A DNA stretch of 64,000 nucleotides from Gnomoniopsis sp. IMI 355080 (GCA_027946555.1 JAPEVC010000117.1:50365-114364), one strand, 5' to 3'; shown: positions 1 through 12,390, counted from the first letter of the stretch. The notes: generated from the sequence alone by a model not told the origin. Program-made: numbers and translations.

Positions 1-52
1 GGGTATTCGGGACACTACCTGTGCACTTCGAAATATTGACTGCTGTTCCCAG

Positions 53-537
53 ATGTATCGTACATGGAAGGGCTGCTTCCCTTGCACCACGGCGATGATG
101 CAGTGGAGATACCCGGGGCTCGTTCGCTACTCAACGAGATCGGCACCCGCAACCTCCCGTGGGCCATCGTCACGAGCGGCACTCTACCTCTGGTCTCAGG
201 CTGGCTAAAGAGGATGGGTCTGCCGACTCCCGAGCATCTCATCACAGCTGAGTCGGTCGAGATTGGAAAACCAGATCCGGCTTGCTACCGGATGGGACGT
301 GAACGAATCAACCTCTCAGGCGACGACAAGAGCGTGCTGGTGTTGGAGGACTCGCCGGCGGGCATCCGCGCAGGAAAAGCTGCAGGTTGCAAGGTCTTGG
401 GGTTGGTAACAAGTCACACAGTGGAACAGGTGCGGAGTGCGGATCCGGATTGGATTGTGAAGGATCTGGCCTCTGTGAAAGTTGTGGAGTGCAAAGATGG
501 TGTATTGACGCTGGAATTTTGCGATGGCCTAGTGTAA
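53..537 (+). CDS. HAD-family phosphatase, 3' exon only (glycerol-phosphatase/deoxyglucose-phosphatase-like)
   Basis: This is the C-terminal part of a haloacid-dehalogenase phosphatase resembling fungal GPP1/DOG-type enzymes, which dephosphorylate glycerol-3-phosphate or 2-deoxyglucose-6-phosphate in the cytosol. The exon reads VSYMEGLLPLHHGDDAVEIP..., then the family signatures AIVTSGT (motif II, Ser/Thr), GKPDP (motif III Lys) and VLVLEDSPAGIRAGKAAGC (motif IV acidic residues), and stops at 537. Motif I with the nucleophilic Asp is absent because it lies before the window. The upstream frame has a stop at 37-39, and TTGACTGCTGTTCCCAG ending at 52 looks like a branch site plus acceptor, so I start the exon at 53 with an incomplete codon. 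The 3' end faces the GH105 gene. The family is secure; the exact substrate is not determinable. Confidence 0.85.
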
Positions 538-966
538 ATGACCATCAATAGATGGAGCAAACAGACAGCCATGATCATAAATTCTCATCGGTCATTCTGA
601 CTAAATGCAGGTAGTTTCAGTCTCCTAAAAGGAATGACAGACTTTCGTCAGGTAGCACGTCACTTGTACTTCCTTGCACGGGAAGTAAGCCTTCAGCTCG
701 CCTCAGAGCGCCTAGGTAACTACGTGGCATCAACTCCATTGAGACTCATATACGCATCAGTCAAGGTACAAAAGTTGATGGCTTGTTGCTAAGTCTGTCG
801 TGGTTGTTGGTTCACGTGAAGATATTAACTCGCAGAGGAACTCAGCATCATTGCCCGCCTCGGTGAGAGCGATTTTGGTAATGTCGCCACCATTGATATC
901 ACCGCAGATTGTCCTATCTGGATTTGATTCAGGGTAGGAAATTTCACAAGTTCGAGAACTTTTCTA
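538..966. other. Convergent intergenic gap
   Basis: These 429 bases lie between the stop of the HAD phosphatase and the stop of the GH105 gene. They should hold two facing 3' UTRs. I see no ORF of coding quality and no RNA gene. Confidence 0.6.
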
Positions 967-2277
967 TTATGGTTTGAAGCCTTTTCCAGAGGTTTCGAGT
1001 CTCTCATACTCGAGCGAGGCAAGGATGTATGCAGCCGATCCAAGCACGCTGTTGTATTTGAGAGGTTGCTCGATGTAATACTAATTCAGAGGTCAGTCAA
1101 TATCATAGCAACATGGCTAATAAGTCCGGTCACGATTGAAAAAGCCACTTGCCTCGTATGTTGCAGTCGAGTTCAGGCTGCAAACTGACACCGTCCCATT
1201 CCATCCGAGCGTTCCATCTGTCTCATAGACCACAAATGTTTCGGTCAAGTACTCGTAGGCCTTCTCTGCAAGTCTCTGAGCAGAAGTTGTTTCATTGCTT
1301 GGTAGAAATCCAAGTCTCGCCCCTTTGAACAGTGCATAGGTGAACATAGCGCTGCCACTGGACTCGATATAATTCCCTTCACGACCTTGCTGGTCCACAA
1401 CCTGCCACCAAGCACCCGTTCTGGCGTCGACGGCTTTGATGACAGCTGCAGCCAGAGACTGAAACTTTCCCAGCAGTTGGGCCACATAATTCTCCGTTGC
1501 AGAGGTACTTGACAAGATCTCGAGGGTATCCACTAATCCCATGAAATACCACCCCAGAGACCGCCCCCACACGATGGGACTGGCTCCCGTCACGGGATCA
1601 GCCCACACCGCGGTCAGGCTCGCATCGTACCCATGAACAAGGAGGCCTGAAGAGCTATTACGGCAATGTTGCCACAAAAGGTCAAGCTGGTATGCCATGT
1701 CATCCAGGGCTGTCGTGTTCAGAGCGGTACTGTCGTTGGTCCCGTCAGGTCCAGAGAGCGTGTATAGGGAGTAGAATGGCGCGAGAGAGTACATTCCATC
1801 GAGATATGACCAATCTGGGTAAGTGTAATACCACAATCCGCCATAGGAGTTCCGTGGCTGGGCGTCGATGCTCAAGCGCAACGCCTCGAAGCCGGCGTGT
1901 AAGGCCTCCGTTCCGTTGCCGTGCTTTCCATGACTTGACAGTGAAATTTCGGCATTTCCGTTGGAGAGTCGATCCAGAGGATATAGGAGCACATCTTCGG
2001 TTGCATTGGAAAAGTAGGGCAAAACGGAATTGACGCTGGCCGAGAGATAGTCTCGTTTGATGCTCTGATTAGAGTATTGGGATAGGAGAGCTGTAAAGGC
2101 TTTCTGGGTGAATCCAGCTTGGAGTGGCAGGCTTGCGGAAGATTCGTTCATGATACCATCATTGCGGGATATGAGGCTGTCGGCCATCCACAAAGAGTAG
2201 GTCTGCTTTCCAGGACTCAATGCTAGAGTGGTTGTGACCACGGCAAGGATGCCTGCAGTGAGACGGGCAGAACGCAT
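967..2277 (-). CDS. Secreted GH105 unsaturated rhamnogalacturonyl hydrolase, with a GC-AG intron
   Basis: The predicted 412-aa protein belongs to the GH88/GH105 family (YteR-like), which removes the unsaturated galacturonyl residue left by rhamnogalacturonan lyases. It starts with a signal peptide (residues about 1-23, hydrophobic LTAGILAVVTTTLAL), carries many N-x-S/T sequons, and has the family blocks YPDWSYLDGMYSLAPFY (conserved Asp160), VWGRSLGWYFMGL and a C-terminal CSLNSTATYEYY. The first ORF runs 2277-1117, but it reads into an intron and ends in a non-family tail. Exon 1 is 2277-1153 and exon 2 is 1080-967. Joining them restores YYIEQPLKYNSVLGSAAYIL, the expected family C-terminus. 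The intron (1152-1081, 72 nt) begins GCAAGT and ends CTGACCTCTGAATTAG, a GC-AG intron. The likely role is extracellular pectin degradation. The gene diverges from the receptor gene at 3515. Confidence 0.9.
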
Positions 2278-3514
2278 GGTGATTGTGTTGTATCGAGCTG
2301 GTGGTATGACGAATGAGTGGCAGATTCTTGTGTGAGCATCCGAGACTCACCCAACATCCAGTCAGAATCCGGGCAAATTTGGAAGATATCGAGCATATAA
2401 GCGTTAGAGACCAAAGAAGCGTGAGCCCGATATGTTGCTATCCGCCAGCTACGCCAGTCAGCCACGTTTCGCAGACACAGCTCCGGAAACTGTCAAGGCA
2501 AGAAACTGTTACGGAGGGACCTGCCTAGGTATGGTAGGCACGCAGCACGCCAGCGCAACTACTGTGGGGCGATTTAAACTACTCGGGAACGCCTGCCCGC
2601 AGATGCGTGGTGACTGACAGAGATCCAAGAGGCAGGGGGTTATTCAAGCGAATCGAGGAGGATGACCCTGCAATGTCCTTTTGGCATATACCTGCCATTC
2701 ATTACAGAAAGACTTTTGATGCAAATTGCCCATATGCGCCGCCACTTGTGTAACTAGGCCTGACGGCCCATCTGCGTTGAAGCCATCCCTATCCTGTTTT
2801 GACCTTTTCAGCTGGCCCAACATGTGCAGAGGCGCACAGTTTACAGGGTCATCAGAAACCATCTTTTGGGGATGGTGGCGTTGGCCCTGGGCTCGGTCAG
2901 AGGGAGCATTGGTAATTCTCGCCAAAAGCACCTATTTGGGTTTTCAGCTGACATGTACGCACCACGACGTGCAGATGCAAGCTTCTCGGATTGGCCAAAT
3001 GCCGAGAGTGTATAGCAGGCAGAAGGTACTGGTATCTCTGGTAATGGTGGTCAGACCCAGAACTGCTTTGGGCGGGCGATATCCTGGGAACGGCAGAGGA
3101 ATTGAATATCTCTGATCGGAAGCGCGCGTTTTCCGGAGCTTGCATGCAGACGTGCATGGCGATTTTCTTTGCTGGGCGAATCGCCTCAGCGCTTGTCTAT
3201 CAAAACTGACCTTGGCAGGTTATCGATCTGGCAAGGGCTATGTCGCTACGAAGTCTTGCAGCATCTGGCTACGACATTAGCTGATCATGCGAGAGAGGTG
3301 CGCAATGATAGTCCTCAGCTCGTGCCTTGGTGTGTGTTACACTACTTGAGGATGCCTCGATTTGTCGATGCAATGAGTCCCGAGTTGCAACTCATGTGAT
3401 GCAGTCGTTGTCATCTCCATCATATTTGACCTGGGCGTCAGCATTCCTTCGATATGGAGGTGTTCGGCGTTTTTAAGCCTCAGCCCTTACTTAGGCCCAA
3501 AATCCAGTGCCAAA
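2278..3514. promoter_or_regulatory. Divergent promoter region between GH105 and PTH11-like genes
   Basis: About 1.2 kb separates two divergent starts. Short ORFs (for example 2726-3115) have no recognisable family, signal peptide or intron structure and look accidental. A CCTAGGTA word lies near 2524. No defined regulatory site can be proved from sequence alone. Confidence 0.5.
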
Positions 3515-4913
3515 ATGACGACATATCGAGATAGCTTGATCGCGGCTATGGTCCTGTTCGTCCTCTTGGATACGATAGTTATTGGAGCTCGGGTTTATGT
3601 CCGTACGAGAATTCTCAGCCGAGCTTTTGGACGGGATGACTTCGTTCTATGTCTTACATATGTGAGCCTTCCTCTTCTACTAGCTCTCTACTATGAATGT
3701 GAGCCTAAGAATGAGTGGGAGCTAAATTTGGAGCGTCTAGATAGGATATGTGATTCACTGTGGCTTCGAAGCAGCTAGTATGCATTATGGATACGCTGCC
3801 CCGGAAGGCGAACACCGTCCATATTATAACAGCACGAAAGCAACTAAGGTGGGTCAAGTCATCTCTATCTGGATTTAGAATATTTGCGTCTCAATTTTCA
3901 TAACTGCCCAATGCTCATACAACGTGCAAAGCTCCTTTTTGCAAATCAACTCGTCATCTACATCTGCGCAGGCACCGTCAAGCTTGGCGTGGCATTCGTC
4001 CTCCTTCGTCTGGTCACGAAACGCGGCATACGCATTATTCTATACGGATCCATGGTCGTCGTAATCGCTTGGACCGCTATTATGACTTTGTACGCTTCTT
4101 ATTTCTGCGTCCAGAGCGGGTCAAGTAACTGGGCCGGCTCAAAGACTTGTGAGGCAGTGGGATACTTTCGCACAAGTTCCAACATAGTCATTGACTACTT
4201 CTGCAAGTTCACCAGTTTCTTGATATTACTTTTGGCTTGGATATTTGATCTAATATGTGACAGATGCCTTCCTTCCCATCTATATCCTGTGGAATGTGCA
4301 AATGAGTCTGAAGTTGAAGCTTAGCGTGCTTGTACTTCTCGGATTGGGAGCCTTGTGAGTACCATTTTCGAATAGGAGTGCAACATGGAATAACTCAGAC
4401 AGCTGATCAAAACTATTACGCTCGACGAACAGCGCAAGTGCAGCCACCATTGTGAAACTCGTCATCATAGTCCGGTTGCAGACTGCCAAGGGAGCAGCCG
4501 CAAGTGCACTTCATTATGAGCTTCTCTTATGGGCCGACATTGAGCTCGGAATAGCACTATTTGCAGCAGCATGTGCTGCACTACGACCACTGCTGAAAAG
4601 TGTCCCCAGTGCTTGGGACTCTTATTTCTCTACAAAGACAAGAATGACCAAGTATTTCAGCAAGCCCAGCAGCAAGAGTACTCGCCATACCAGTAGCACT
4701 GCGTCCCATCCCCAAGGTGACGGGCCCTATGTGGAGGTTGGTGCGGGTGGGGTGAGTCACGACAATTTTCAAATGAACCATCTAAACATTGTGGGGAGAG
4801 AAAGTGCGTTTGGAGGATCGATCTTGAAAACCACGACGGTCGCTGTCCAAACGGAGAATCGAGATCATCAGGGGGCATCCAGCGCACCACTCGACGCAGG
4901 AGGAATTGTTTAA
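3515..4913 (+). CDS. PTH11-like / rhodopsin-domain seven-helix membrane protein
   Basis: The predicted 365-aa integral membrane protein belongs to the fungal rhodopsin/SAT4-PTH11 group of receptor-like proteins. Five exons fit: 3515-3661, 3741-3848, 3932-4202, 4264-4354 and 4433-4913. All phases match and the sum is 366 codons including the stop. Family features are the early DDFVLCLTY after helix 2, LLFANQLVIYICAGTVKLGVAFVLLRL, an extracellular Cys pair region (FCVQSGSSNWAGSKTC), and YFYAFLPIYILWNVQMSLK with its basic tail. A hydrophilic Ser/Thr-rich cytoplasmic tail of about 110 residues follows the last helix. Intron 3 (4203-4263) starts GCAAGT, a GC-AG intron that is needed to read YFYAFLPIYILW. 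Such proteins act at the plasma membrane in surface or host sensing, but many members have no known ligand, so the role here is inferred only from family. Confidence 0.87.
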
Positions 4914-7900
4914 TCATTGAGCGGATTCTACTATGTTCCTACTAAAGTAGTTATAGTAACTCTGGTTTCCTTATACCGTCAAGTATTGGCCATCTAGAAA
5001 AGATGAGTGTCAACAGCGGGCTCATGGAGGAATTCATCATGTGAATATGGAAAGTACATATCTTGTCCAGCCTCGATGGACGGCAAATCCTTCGCGCAAA
5101 GCATGCAATACCTTCACTTGACGCACAACCATATAGTAGCTGGAGCGTCGAACGAGCTTACCTGGGGATTGTGACTTCCACTGCTGACAAGAATATGACC
5201 GATAGCTCTCAACTTCAATGCAACCCATGGTCTCCAGTGTTTAATATTATTCAGACATCCAACAAGTTGAAAGATCGCTTATAGCGTCATTGTCTTGGGC
5301 ACATTGCAACTATCTTTGCGTCGATCTCAGTCCTACCTGGCCTACGCTGCGGTGCCATACAACGAGAGTCAATGATACAGATGCAAGGACACGTTGGGAA
5401 GAAGACCCCAATCAAGAACTCTTGACTATTCACAATTGTCAGCCTATTGTTATCCATCTTGAATTATCAGATGGATCGGCTCAGCACTCACTTTGATGGC
5501 CGCCCAATGCCGCGTTCGATAGTTGCTGCTTTAATCTACATAGATCGCCTTCATGGTTGCATACTGGGCAGGAATGCAGAAATATGTTACTACATTCTTT
5601 ACTAACATTGTACAGTATCCATAATTTTTGTCTTTTCAGTTGCACATTGGTCGAATAACGGTGTATCGTACCATCGTGTACATCATTGCACACCTAGGAG
5701 CGTAGTTGCTATTCATTGGCACGCTTCATCTAGCTTTTAAGTTTCCACGTAGTCCCTCTTTCCAGAGCCTTGAGGATATGTGCGATTTTCTAATTCGTGT
5801 TGTCCAATCGTTCTCTTGTCCGAGCCTTTGTCCGAGCCTTGCTGTTACATTGGTGTTCGAACCCCTTTAGGTTGCGTGACATAAAGCCAAGATCGATCAC
5901 CGAGATCTATAACACCCTCTTCTTGTTAGGGATTGGCAAAAAAGGCAGGGTGGCCCTTTGATGCCGCCCCCAACCACGGCCGTCGCAAGCCGTTGAAGCG
6001 GATTGCTCGGTGATAGGTCGTGGTGATTTGGGTTTCCTCGGGCCATGCAGTCTACGGCTGGATAGCGAACATGTCCAAGTCGACATCCCTGGGCATCCTG
6101 AGCCCCGCCACTCGGTTACTACCTCTTTTCCCAGGGAGCTGTCAAAGATAGTCGGCCTGTGACCTTGCGATTGGGTTGACACAAGCATACATGGATGTGG
6201 GACATCGTAATTGTAGACGGCCGATGTCGCAAGTCGTCTAAGGGCAGGCAATTCGGTGTCATTACCTGCTTCTCGCCAAGATAGTTGCATGTGTAGCAAT
6301 AGTCTTGACAACCTCCGCTCCCACTTGGGCTTGTCGAACATGCTCTCTTGTGATGCTGCAAAACAACATTTGCCGTGCCACAAGAAGAGTCGGTGCTCAA
6401 TACAACAACTACTTCCAGCCTCCCCAGGTCCCGCAGCAGCGGAACGGTAATCCACGTGGTCGACTACCGGAAGAGAGAGCTTTGTTAATCCTGTTTTCTC
6501 CTTCTCCTTTAGGGAATCGTTGTACTCGCTTGCAATTGCCAAAGCGTACATACAACACTACTACTCCGCTCAATTGCCGCCCCACAGCATTGCAACGTGA
6601 ACGGCACCACCTCACCTCCTCAACGCCATGTAACAGCAAACGCGGGCACGCGGGCACCGAGCAGCATCGAATGCTCATTGCCTGACAAACCGTATCCACT
6701 CTTGGACGGAATTTTTTCTTCTTTTCTTTTTCTTTGACAGAGCCTTTATAATCCATGTTGCAATCCGGTATCTCCCCCAGATATCGGTCCCAAATAACAG
6801 CTGTACAGATACCAAGCGTGTGGTCCATATGCCATGTGGCTGCACTGGATCAATCTCCCTAGCACGCTGCTGTAAGAAGGACGCGTGGATTTGGCACCTC
6901 ACTGACTCGAGGTTCAAGCTTGAATACCACTCAAGACGAAACGCGTGCTTTTGAGAAGTCTTCTCGCGTCAGCTGCGCCGGTGGCGGTAGTCTGACCTGA
7001 CTTGTGCCGTGCTGGATCTTGAGACGAACTGAGATATCGTAGTTCTTTCCTAAGCCCTCATGCTTGTAGGTCAGGATATGCCAAGTTGCATTCTAGGGTC
7101 ACAATACAATGCTACAAGCTCTTCATATGTACTGGGCGTAGACATGCTAGCTAATCATTTGCTTCTTACTCGAACCCATGTGGTACCAAGAGTAAGTGTA
7201 TCGTCGACGACGGCAACGACGAGGAGCCACTGACTCGAGGGGGCCCTTACGACAATGTTGGCCAAGAAGCACTTTTTGGACCCCACCCAGTGCATGATAG
7301 TCCTGAAGAGCGATTGGAAGGGCAAAAGAAGAAGACAAGGACTTCATGTGTGCGAGGAAGCAAGGGGGCCGTAGTCCAAGATCACTGCACGACAGGCAAT
7401 CTCCAGGGTCTCGGAGCACAAGTCGCGCAGAGGCCATGAACTCCCAACATCCGAAATGATGCTTTCATGCTTCCAAATCATGAAGAGACACTTTTCTTTT
7501 CCTCTTCGACAACCTGCATTGCGCGAGACCCAACATCCGCCTATCATCCCAAGGGCCATCGTACATCCGGCCCGCCATGAGCCTTGGAGCCCCAGGTCAC
7601 GCGTCACAAATTCGCCGAAGGCGGTGCCTGTGCGACATACCGCCAGCCCCAAATTTTGCTTCTCCTTGCCTTCCTTGCGCTTTCCGGCCTTCTTCTTCTG
7701 TCCCAGCTCCCTGGGACTGTGGTTCCAGGATGCGGACCTTTTTACGAGACTGTGTTTTAGCCGCTCGGAGGCGGGCGATAAAGATGATGATGATCGTGCA
7801 CAGACAGACACCTCCCTGTCGGCATGCCACTGTCGTCACCTGCTTTTCCGCGTGATCAGCAGAGCCGGAAGCACACCGCACGGTGCTTGACGTTGCCTTC

Positions 7901-9900
7901 TGCAAGGTCCCGTCTGGCTCACCGCAAAAAGTGGCAGAGACATAACACCAATTTTTTATTTTATTTTTATGGTTAAGCCCCAATGTCCGAAGCAACACAA
8001 GGCTAACCGAAAATCCGCTGGGGGGGAGTACACCAAAGGCACTTGCCTGCTTTTGCTTGCTCTGTGTAGCCGCCAGATTCGGGCCCAGCGATGTCCGCCG
8101 TGCACCCGAGGGGACGGCGCGCCTCGGGGTCACACAAGACGGCGCAGAGACATTTACGACAGACGAGTGTTCTGCCCTGACGTGGTCGGCGATTTGAGTA
8201 ACCCCAAAAGGTCCCCGTTCCCGACATCTCAAATTTCGCGTACATAGTATACGAAGTGAATACGTGTATGCGTAGGGAGACCCAGACAGTCCAAATTTCG
8301 ATTGTTAACATCGACTTCCACGCGCTCTTCTCAAGAGTCCAATCCCCCCCCCCCCGGCCAAGCTTTTCCGAGTTCGCGTACGGGCGATCAGCAAAGTGCA
8401 CACCAAAAACGATCGCCGTGCAGACCCTTGACACCGGCGGGAGGGCTCCGCAAAACAAGAAAGAAAAGTTAAAGGCCCACTGGGCAGTCGATCCAGGAAC
8501 CAGCCAAGCGCTGCCGCCCGTCCAGCCGGGGCTGCACCAGAGCCGCCTGCAACAGCCATACACGAGCTGATGGCGTGTCTCGCAAAAGCAAAGAGGGGGC
8601 GCAAAGAAAGCCTCAGGCTGCAGGCTCGCACGACAGGCCAATGGCGAGTCATGCGAGTCAGCGGAATAGAACAACATGTAGGGCAAATTCAGCGAGCTGG
8701 GGAAACACGACGGCATGCTTGCATCGTGACGTTTGCCATTTTGAGAAACTGCGTCGACCAAAGGAGAAGAAGTTGAGAAAAGAGCTGCAGGAGGGTGAGG
8801 CCCGGGGGGCTGTCTGCGCGCGCAAGACGGTGCAGTAGTGTAGTGTTTTATTTCGCACGTCGACAGTAGTGTTTACGATCCTGCACTTTTCCTGTAGTTG
8901 CCTTTGGTTGAAATGTGTTTGGTGCCTGTCCTGAAAAGGCCTATCGACAATAGAGTGGATCGCGGGACGTTCAGTGACGCGGTCGTGAGGGTCATGACCA
9001 CTGTGCAGAGGCCATGTGAGGGCAAAGACGGCCAGGAGCTGCGTCGTGCAGCCCTCACGAATACGGAATAGGGTCCCGCGGCCCAGTAAACGACTAGAGA
9101 GTTAAATGAGCCGTGTCCGTGCCCCCGGGATGTGCACTGTCTGCGCAGGGGGGGTTCCCTGATCCCGCTAAAAACCCTTGCGTTTGCTGGGATGGCACGT
9201 CCGTACAAGTACATGTCCTCGGAAATTCCCCTTGGAGCTACTATAGTACTTAGAACGGGATACCAGGTTCATACCATGTAGTACAGTACAAACTCAAAGG
9301 AGCATTTAGGAGCGGCAAAGTCAACACACGTGGCAGCCCCCTGGATATGTATTATAGTATCCCTTCAGATGTTCAACCCCTGAACTTTCATCCCAAACTC
9401 TGTGATTGTTTGGGAGGATGACGACGCCGCCGACCCCAGCGGGCCCAGGATGATCTTTCTTGAATTGTGGGGAACCCTTTTGGATGATAGTCTCATGACT
9501 TTGCCTGGCATCCTCACAATACTGTACCTTAGAAGCAACTCCCCTACCTTGAGCGAATCATGCGAAGCATGCTGAAAACGGGCCCGAAGATCTCGTCGCT
9601 TATGGGAGGGCTGATGCTGATCCTTCGAACACGATCGGTAGCATTGTAGAATCGAGCCGGATCGTCGTAAACATTTCCCAGAACTTCGCTACTCAGGCAA
9701 TTTTGTTTTGCGTGTAGCCGGGACTGTATGCCTGTCAAGCTGCGGAGGAATCAACTGTCCATGATCCCTGCTGAGATACATATCTTGTTAACATTCCTGC
9801 TGCCTGAGTGGACCGGTACTTAGTAGTCAAAAAAGTATCTGACCTTGAACCAATGGAAAACTAACTCCTCCGATGGCTTGCCTGTCAAGTACCATAGTAG
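4914..9900. other. Gene-free DNA, proximal part of the 10-kb gap
   Basis: No ORF here shows family motifs, conserved intron phases or a credible start. The long antisense frames at 5907-6551, 7597-8232 and 8003-8761 overlap each other or other open frames and have low-complexity, Arg/Ser/Cys-rich translations typical of chance ORFs. The stretch contains a pyrimidine tract near 6710-6740, a T-rich tract near 7950-7970, a run of twelve C at 8344-8355, and GTAC-rich short palindromes near 9235-9290. It may be distal regulatory DNA for the homeobox gene or simply non-genic DNA. Confidence 0.45.
8344..8355. repeat. Poly-C tract
   Basis: Twelve consecutive C residues are read here. The length may vary between isolates or be affected by sequencing error. 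Confidence 0.9.
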
Positions 9901-10044
9901 GTATGTGCTTTGTTGCCAGCAGGCCGGGTTTCTAATCCCGGTTTATGTCGGAGATCCGGTGTGCATTTTAGACAGACCCATCTACCGCGTAGTAGTGACA
10001 GAACCTTAATAATAGAGATAGAATTGAGCTACGATAGCTTAAGG

Positions 10045-11266
10045 TTATTCCACATCGTCGCAACCACTACGATGGTCCGGTCCGGACCAAGCTTTCAGGG
10101 CTGTGCAATCAGTAGAGAAAACAGACCTAGTGCGACTAGGTGATCCCTTGAAACGCCACGTTCTCTCCCCAGGCAGACAGATGGCGATTCGGAGCTCTCG
10201 CCAGTAATACTGTGGCGGACGCTCGGTAGGCCAGCCACAGTTCTTCTTGTGCAGCAGCTGAAGAAGATGCACACTCAGTCGGGATGTGATTTCCTTATCT
10301 GGGGGAAAGACTAGGCTCCGCACAGAGGAGACCGCTCCATGCAGAGTATCATCTGCACCTGATACATGATAGCCAGAGAAGCCTGACTGCCAATTTGCCA
10401 AGGCATTCATAATGTAATATATCAAAGGCGAACGAGGGCCTGGGTCAAGAATCCGTGGTTTGGACCGCGCAACCCCGTGTACTACCCACCTTGTATATGA
10501 TGCGGTGGTACAGGCGCAACGATAGCAACTTATAGACGTGGTATAGTGAGCGTCGCCAAGATGGCGTCGCTGACGTTGGACGACGTCGTCAAATACCCAA
10601 CCAGCCGGGATAGTCAGATATTCTTCAATGTGGTGGCGACTGAAATGGTTGGTGGAAGATTCGATCGGCACTAGTGGCTCGAATCAAGCTGTCAACCGCT
10701 TCTTGTGCTTCTCAGGGTCCCGTTCGCATTCGCCTGTGAAGTGCCCACAATAGTTGGGTAATGATACATATTTTGAAGCAACCCACAAGATCGTCAATGT
10801 CATGTACGGTACTATGTATGATAAAAGATTGACAAGCCGTCCGGTGAACTTTCCTTTCGGCATACTCCTCCATTGCTATCTACGGTAAGATCTCGGGTAT
10901 TTCCCGCCCGAGAATCTGACCGGTGATATGACTGAATCTGGTTGGGTTGACAACGTATGCTGTCCTGCATATTTTCTGACAAAGGTCAAGGACGGCATTC
11001 GGTCTGGATCCGAGAATGATTCGAAGGCAGGCCGCGTCTGCCTTCAAAACTTCTTGCTGCAATATGCAACGGGCCAGGGGGATCCGTTGGTCTAGGCCTC
11101 GCAGCGTACAGCATATGTGCAGTATCGATGCCAAGGCACGTCGCCTGTGCACCTGTAACGGAGAGTTAGATATCTCCGATTTGAGTACGCCGGGATAGAG
11201 AAAGGCGTTTGGCATGGCCCTAGGGTCTGCTGAGCCCTTCAGTGAGGCGGGCAGGAAATCCGACAT
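10045..11266 (-). pseudogene. Possible unknown gene or decayed gene (low confidence)
   Basis: I do not recognise this protein. Two antisense stretches look more protein-like than their surroundings. 11266-10880 (ATG start) contains a helical segment, LARCILQQEVLKADAACLR. In another frame, 10875-10045 reads KFTGRLVNLLSYIVPYM..., then NYCGHFTGECERDPEKHKK, a TGA at 10686-10684, then FEPLVPIESSTNHFS, EYLTIPAGWVF and ELRIAICLPGERTWRFKG. A plausible acceptor with branch site (CTAAC...TTACAG) lies in front of the VHRRRALAS segment near 11152. The TGA could be a TGG-to-TGA change (RIP-like), or it could sit inside a 57-nt intron ending ...CCAACCATTTCAG with a poor donor. The frames are not joined convincingly, so this could be a multi-exon orphan, a broken copy, or chance. 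Confidence 0.28.
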
Positions 11267-11269
11267 GCT

Positions 11270-12390
11270 TCGATTTGTTTTCTGACATGATTATACGGGG
11301 TCATTAGCAGGAGAGGCCGCCGTGACAGGGCCGTGTTCAGTGATCCGATATAGCCTTCACCCCGAAAGCCGGGGTTGTACCGGCCGGGTAGGGAGTGTAA
11401 TCTCCGGCCGGGGGCTTCCTTGGCCCCTCCGAAGCGTCTTGCACTACAGCGGACGGAGATGCGGCGGTTGCTTGGAAAATTTACAGAGTCGCAAAGACTC
11501 CACTGATCTGCAAATTTACCTCGGTCAGTGGCGAGCGAAGATCGGGCTTGGCCGAGCAGATGGCAGGCTGTGGGAATGGAAGTTACCGAAAATGCGACTG
11601 TGATGGGTGAAAATGTTGTAGCGATTCGCGAGAGATAGCCTCGACCCGAGCGCACCGCGCCCAGTCTCGATCATACTGAAGAAAGGAAAACTTCTAATCT
11701 ACCAGCAGGGCAAGAGAACGGCACTGTGCGGACTCGGGAGGCATGGGCCTCTGTGGCCCCCAGTTCCTTGCAGAAGGAAATTAGAGTTGACCCATAAATA
11801 GGTCGAGGTCTAATGCGGAAGCAGTGTAACACTGAATAGGCATGGTCGGTATCTGTACGGAGTACTGTACAAGGGCAGGGTAGGCCAGTGAGAGCGGCAC
11901 GAGGTTGTTCAGGCGCCGGGCCGCTGGCTAGCAGGCCGGCAGGGCGTAGAGACAACCATCAGTCAGGTGGGCGAGTGGAAGTGCGGTGAGAGGACGTTGG
12001 GCTGCACATGTATTTGTCGTGTCTTCGTAAGCCCCTTCCTGGTATTGGTGCTCCGTGTGCTGCGTGGTCCGCGGTCCAGGGTCGTACTCGGCCCCGAGAG
12101 GGAGCAGAAACAGGAAGAGAAAAAGACGACATAGTCACAGAGACAGGAAGATGCAGGTGAGGTGGCAGAGTGGATGGAACGCTGACTGAATGTGGACTGC
12201 GGTGCGAGGCTCGAGGCTGGAAGACTTGGCAGAGAGGGTGTCGAGGAAAGCAAGCCATGGGCTGCAAGAGATGCTCCTGAGCATTGTGAACCTGCGTTAG
12301 CACAAAGCATAGTCAGGCGGCTGAAGACCATCCATGCAGGCCACTTCGATAATCATTGATGTCGTGCCGTCTGGACTGGCGCGGATGCTG
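11270..12390. other. Non-coding stretch with CCGGCCGGG repeats
   Basis: No credible gene was seen. Near 11380-11425 the element CCGGCCGGG occurs twice about 30 bases apart (GTACCGGCCGGGTAGGG and CTCCGGCCGGGGGC). This arrangement could suit a CGG-binding zinc-cluster factor in the promoter of the doubtful antisense gene, but that is speculation. Confidence 0.35.

Noticed and set aside
5850..5870. tRNA B-box-like string (GTTCGAACCC)
   Set aside because: No matching A box, acceptor stem or anticodon arm could be folded around it.
5907..6551. 214-codon antisense ORF
   Set aside because: No recognisable domain, biased composition and no supporting upstream exon.
7597..8761. Two overlapping antisense ORFs of 211 and 252 codons
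   Set aside because: They overlap in different frames, have low-complexity Cys/Arg/Ser-rich translations, no family motif and no intron logic. They are best explained by chance in GC-rich DNA.
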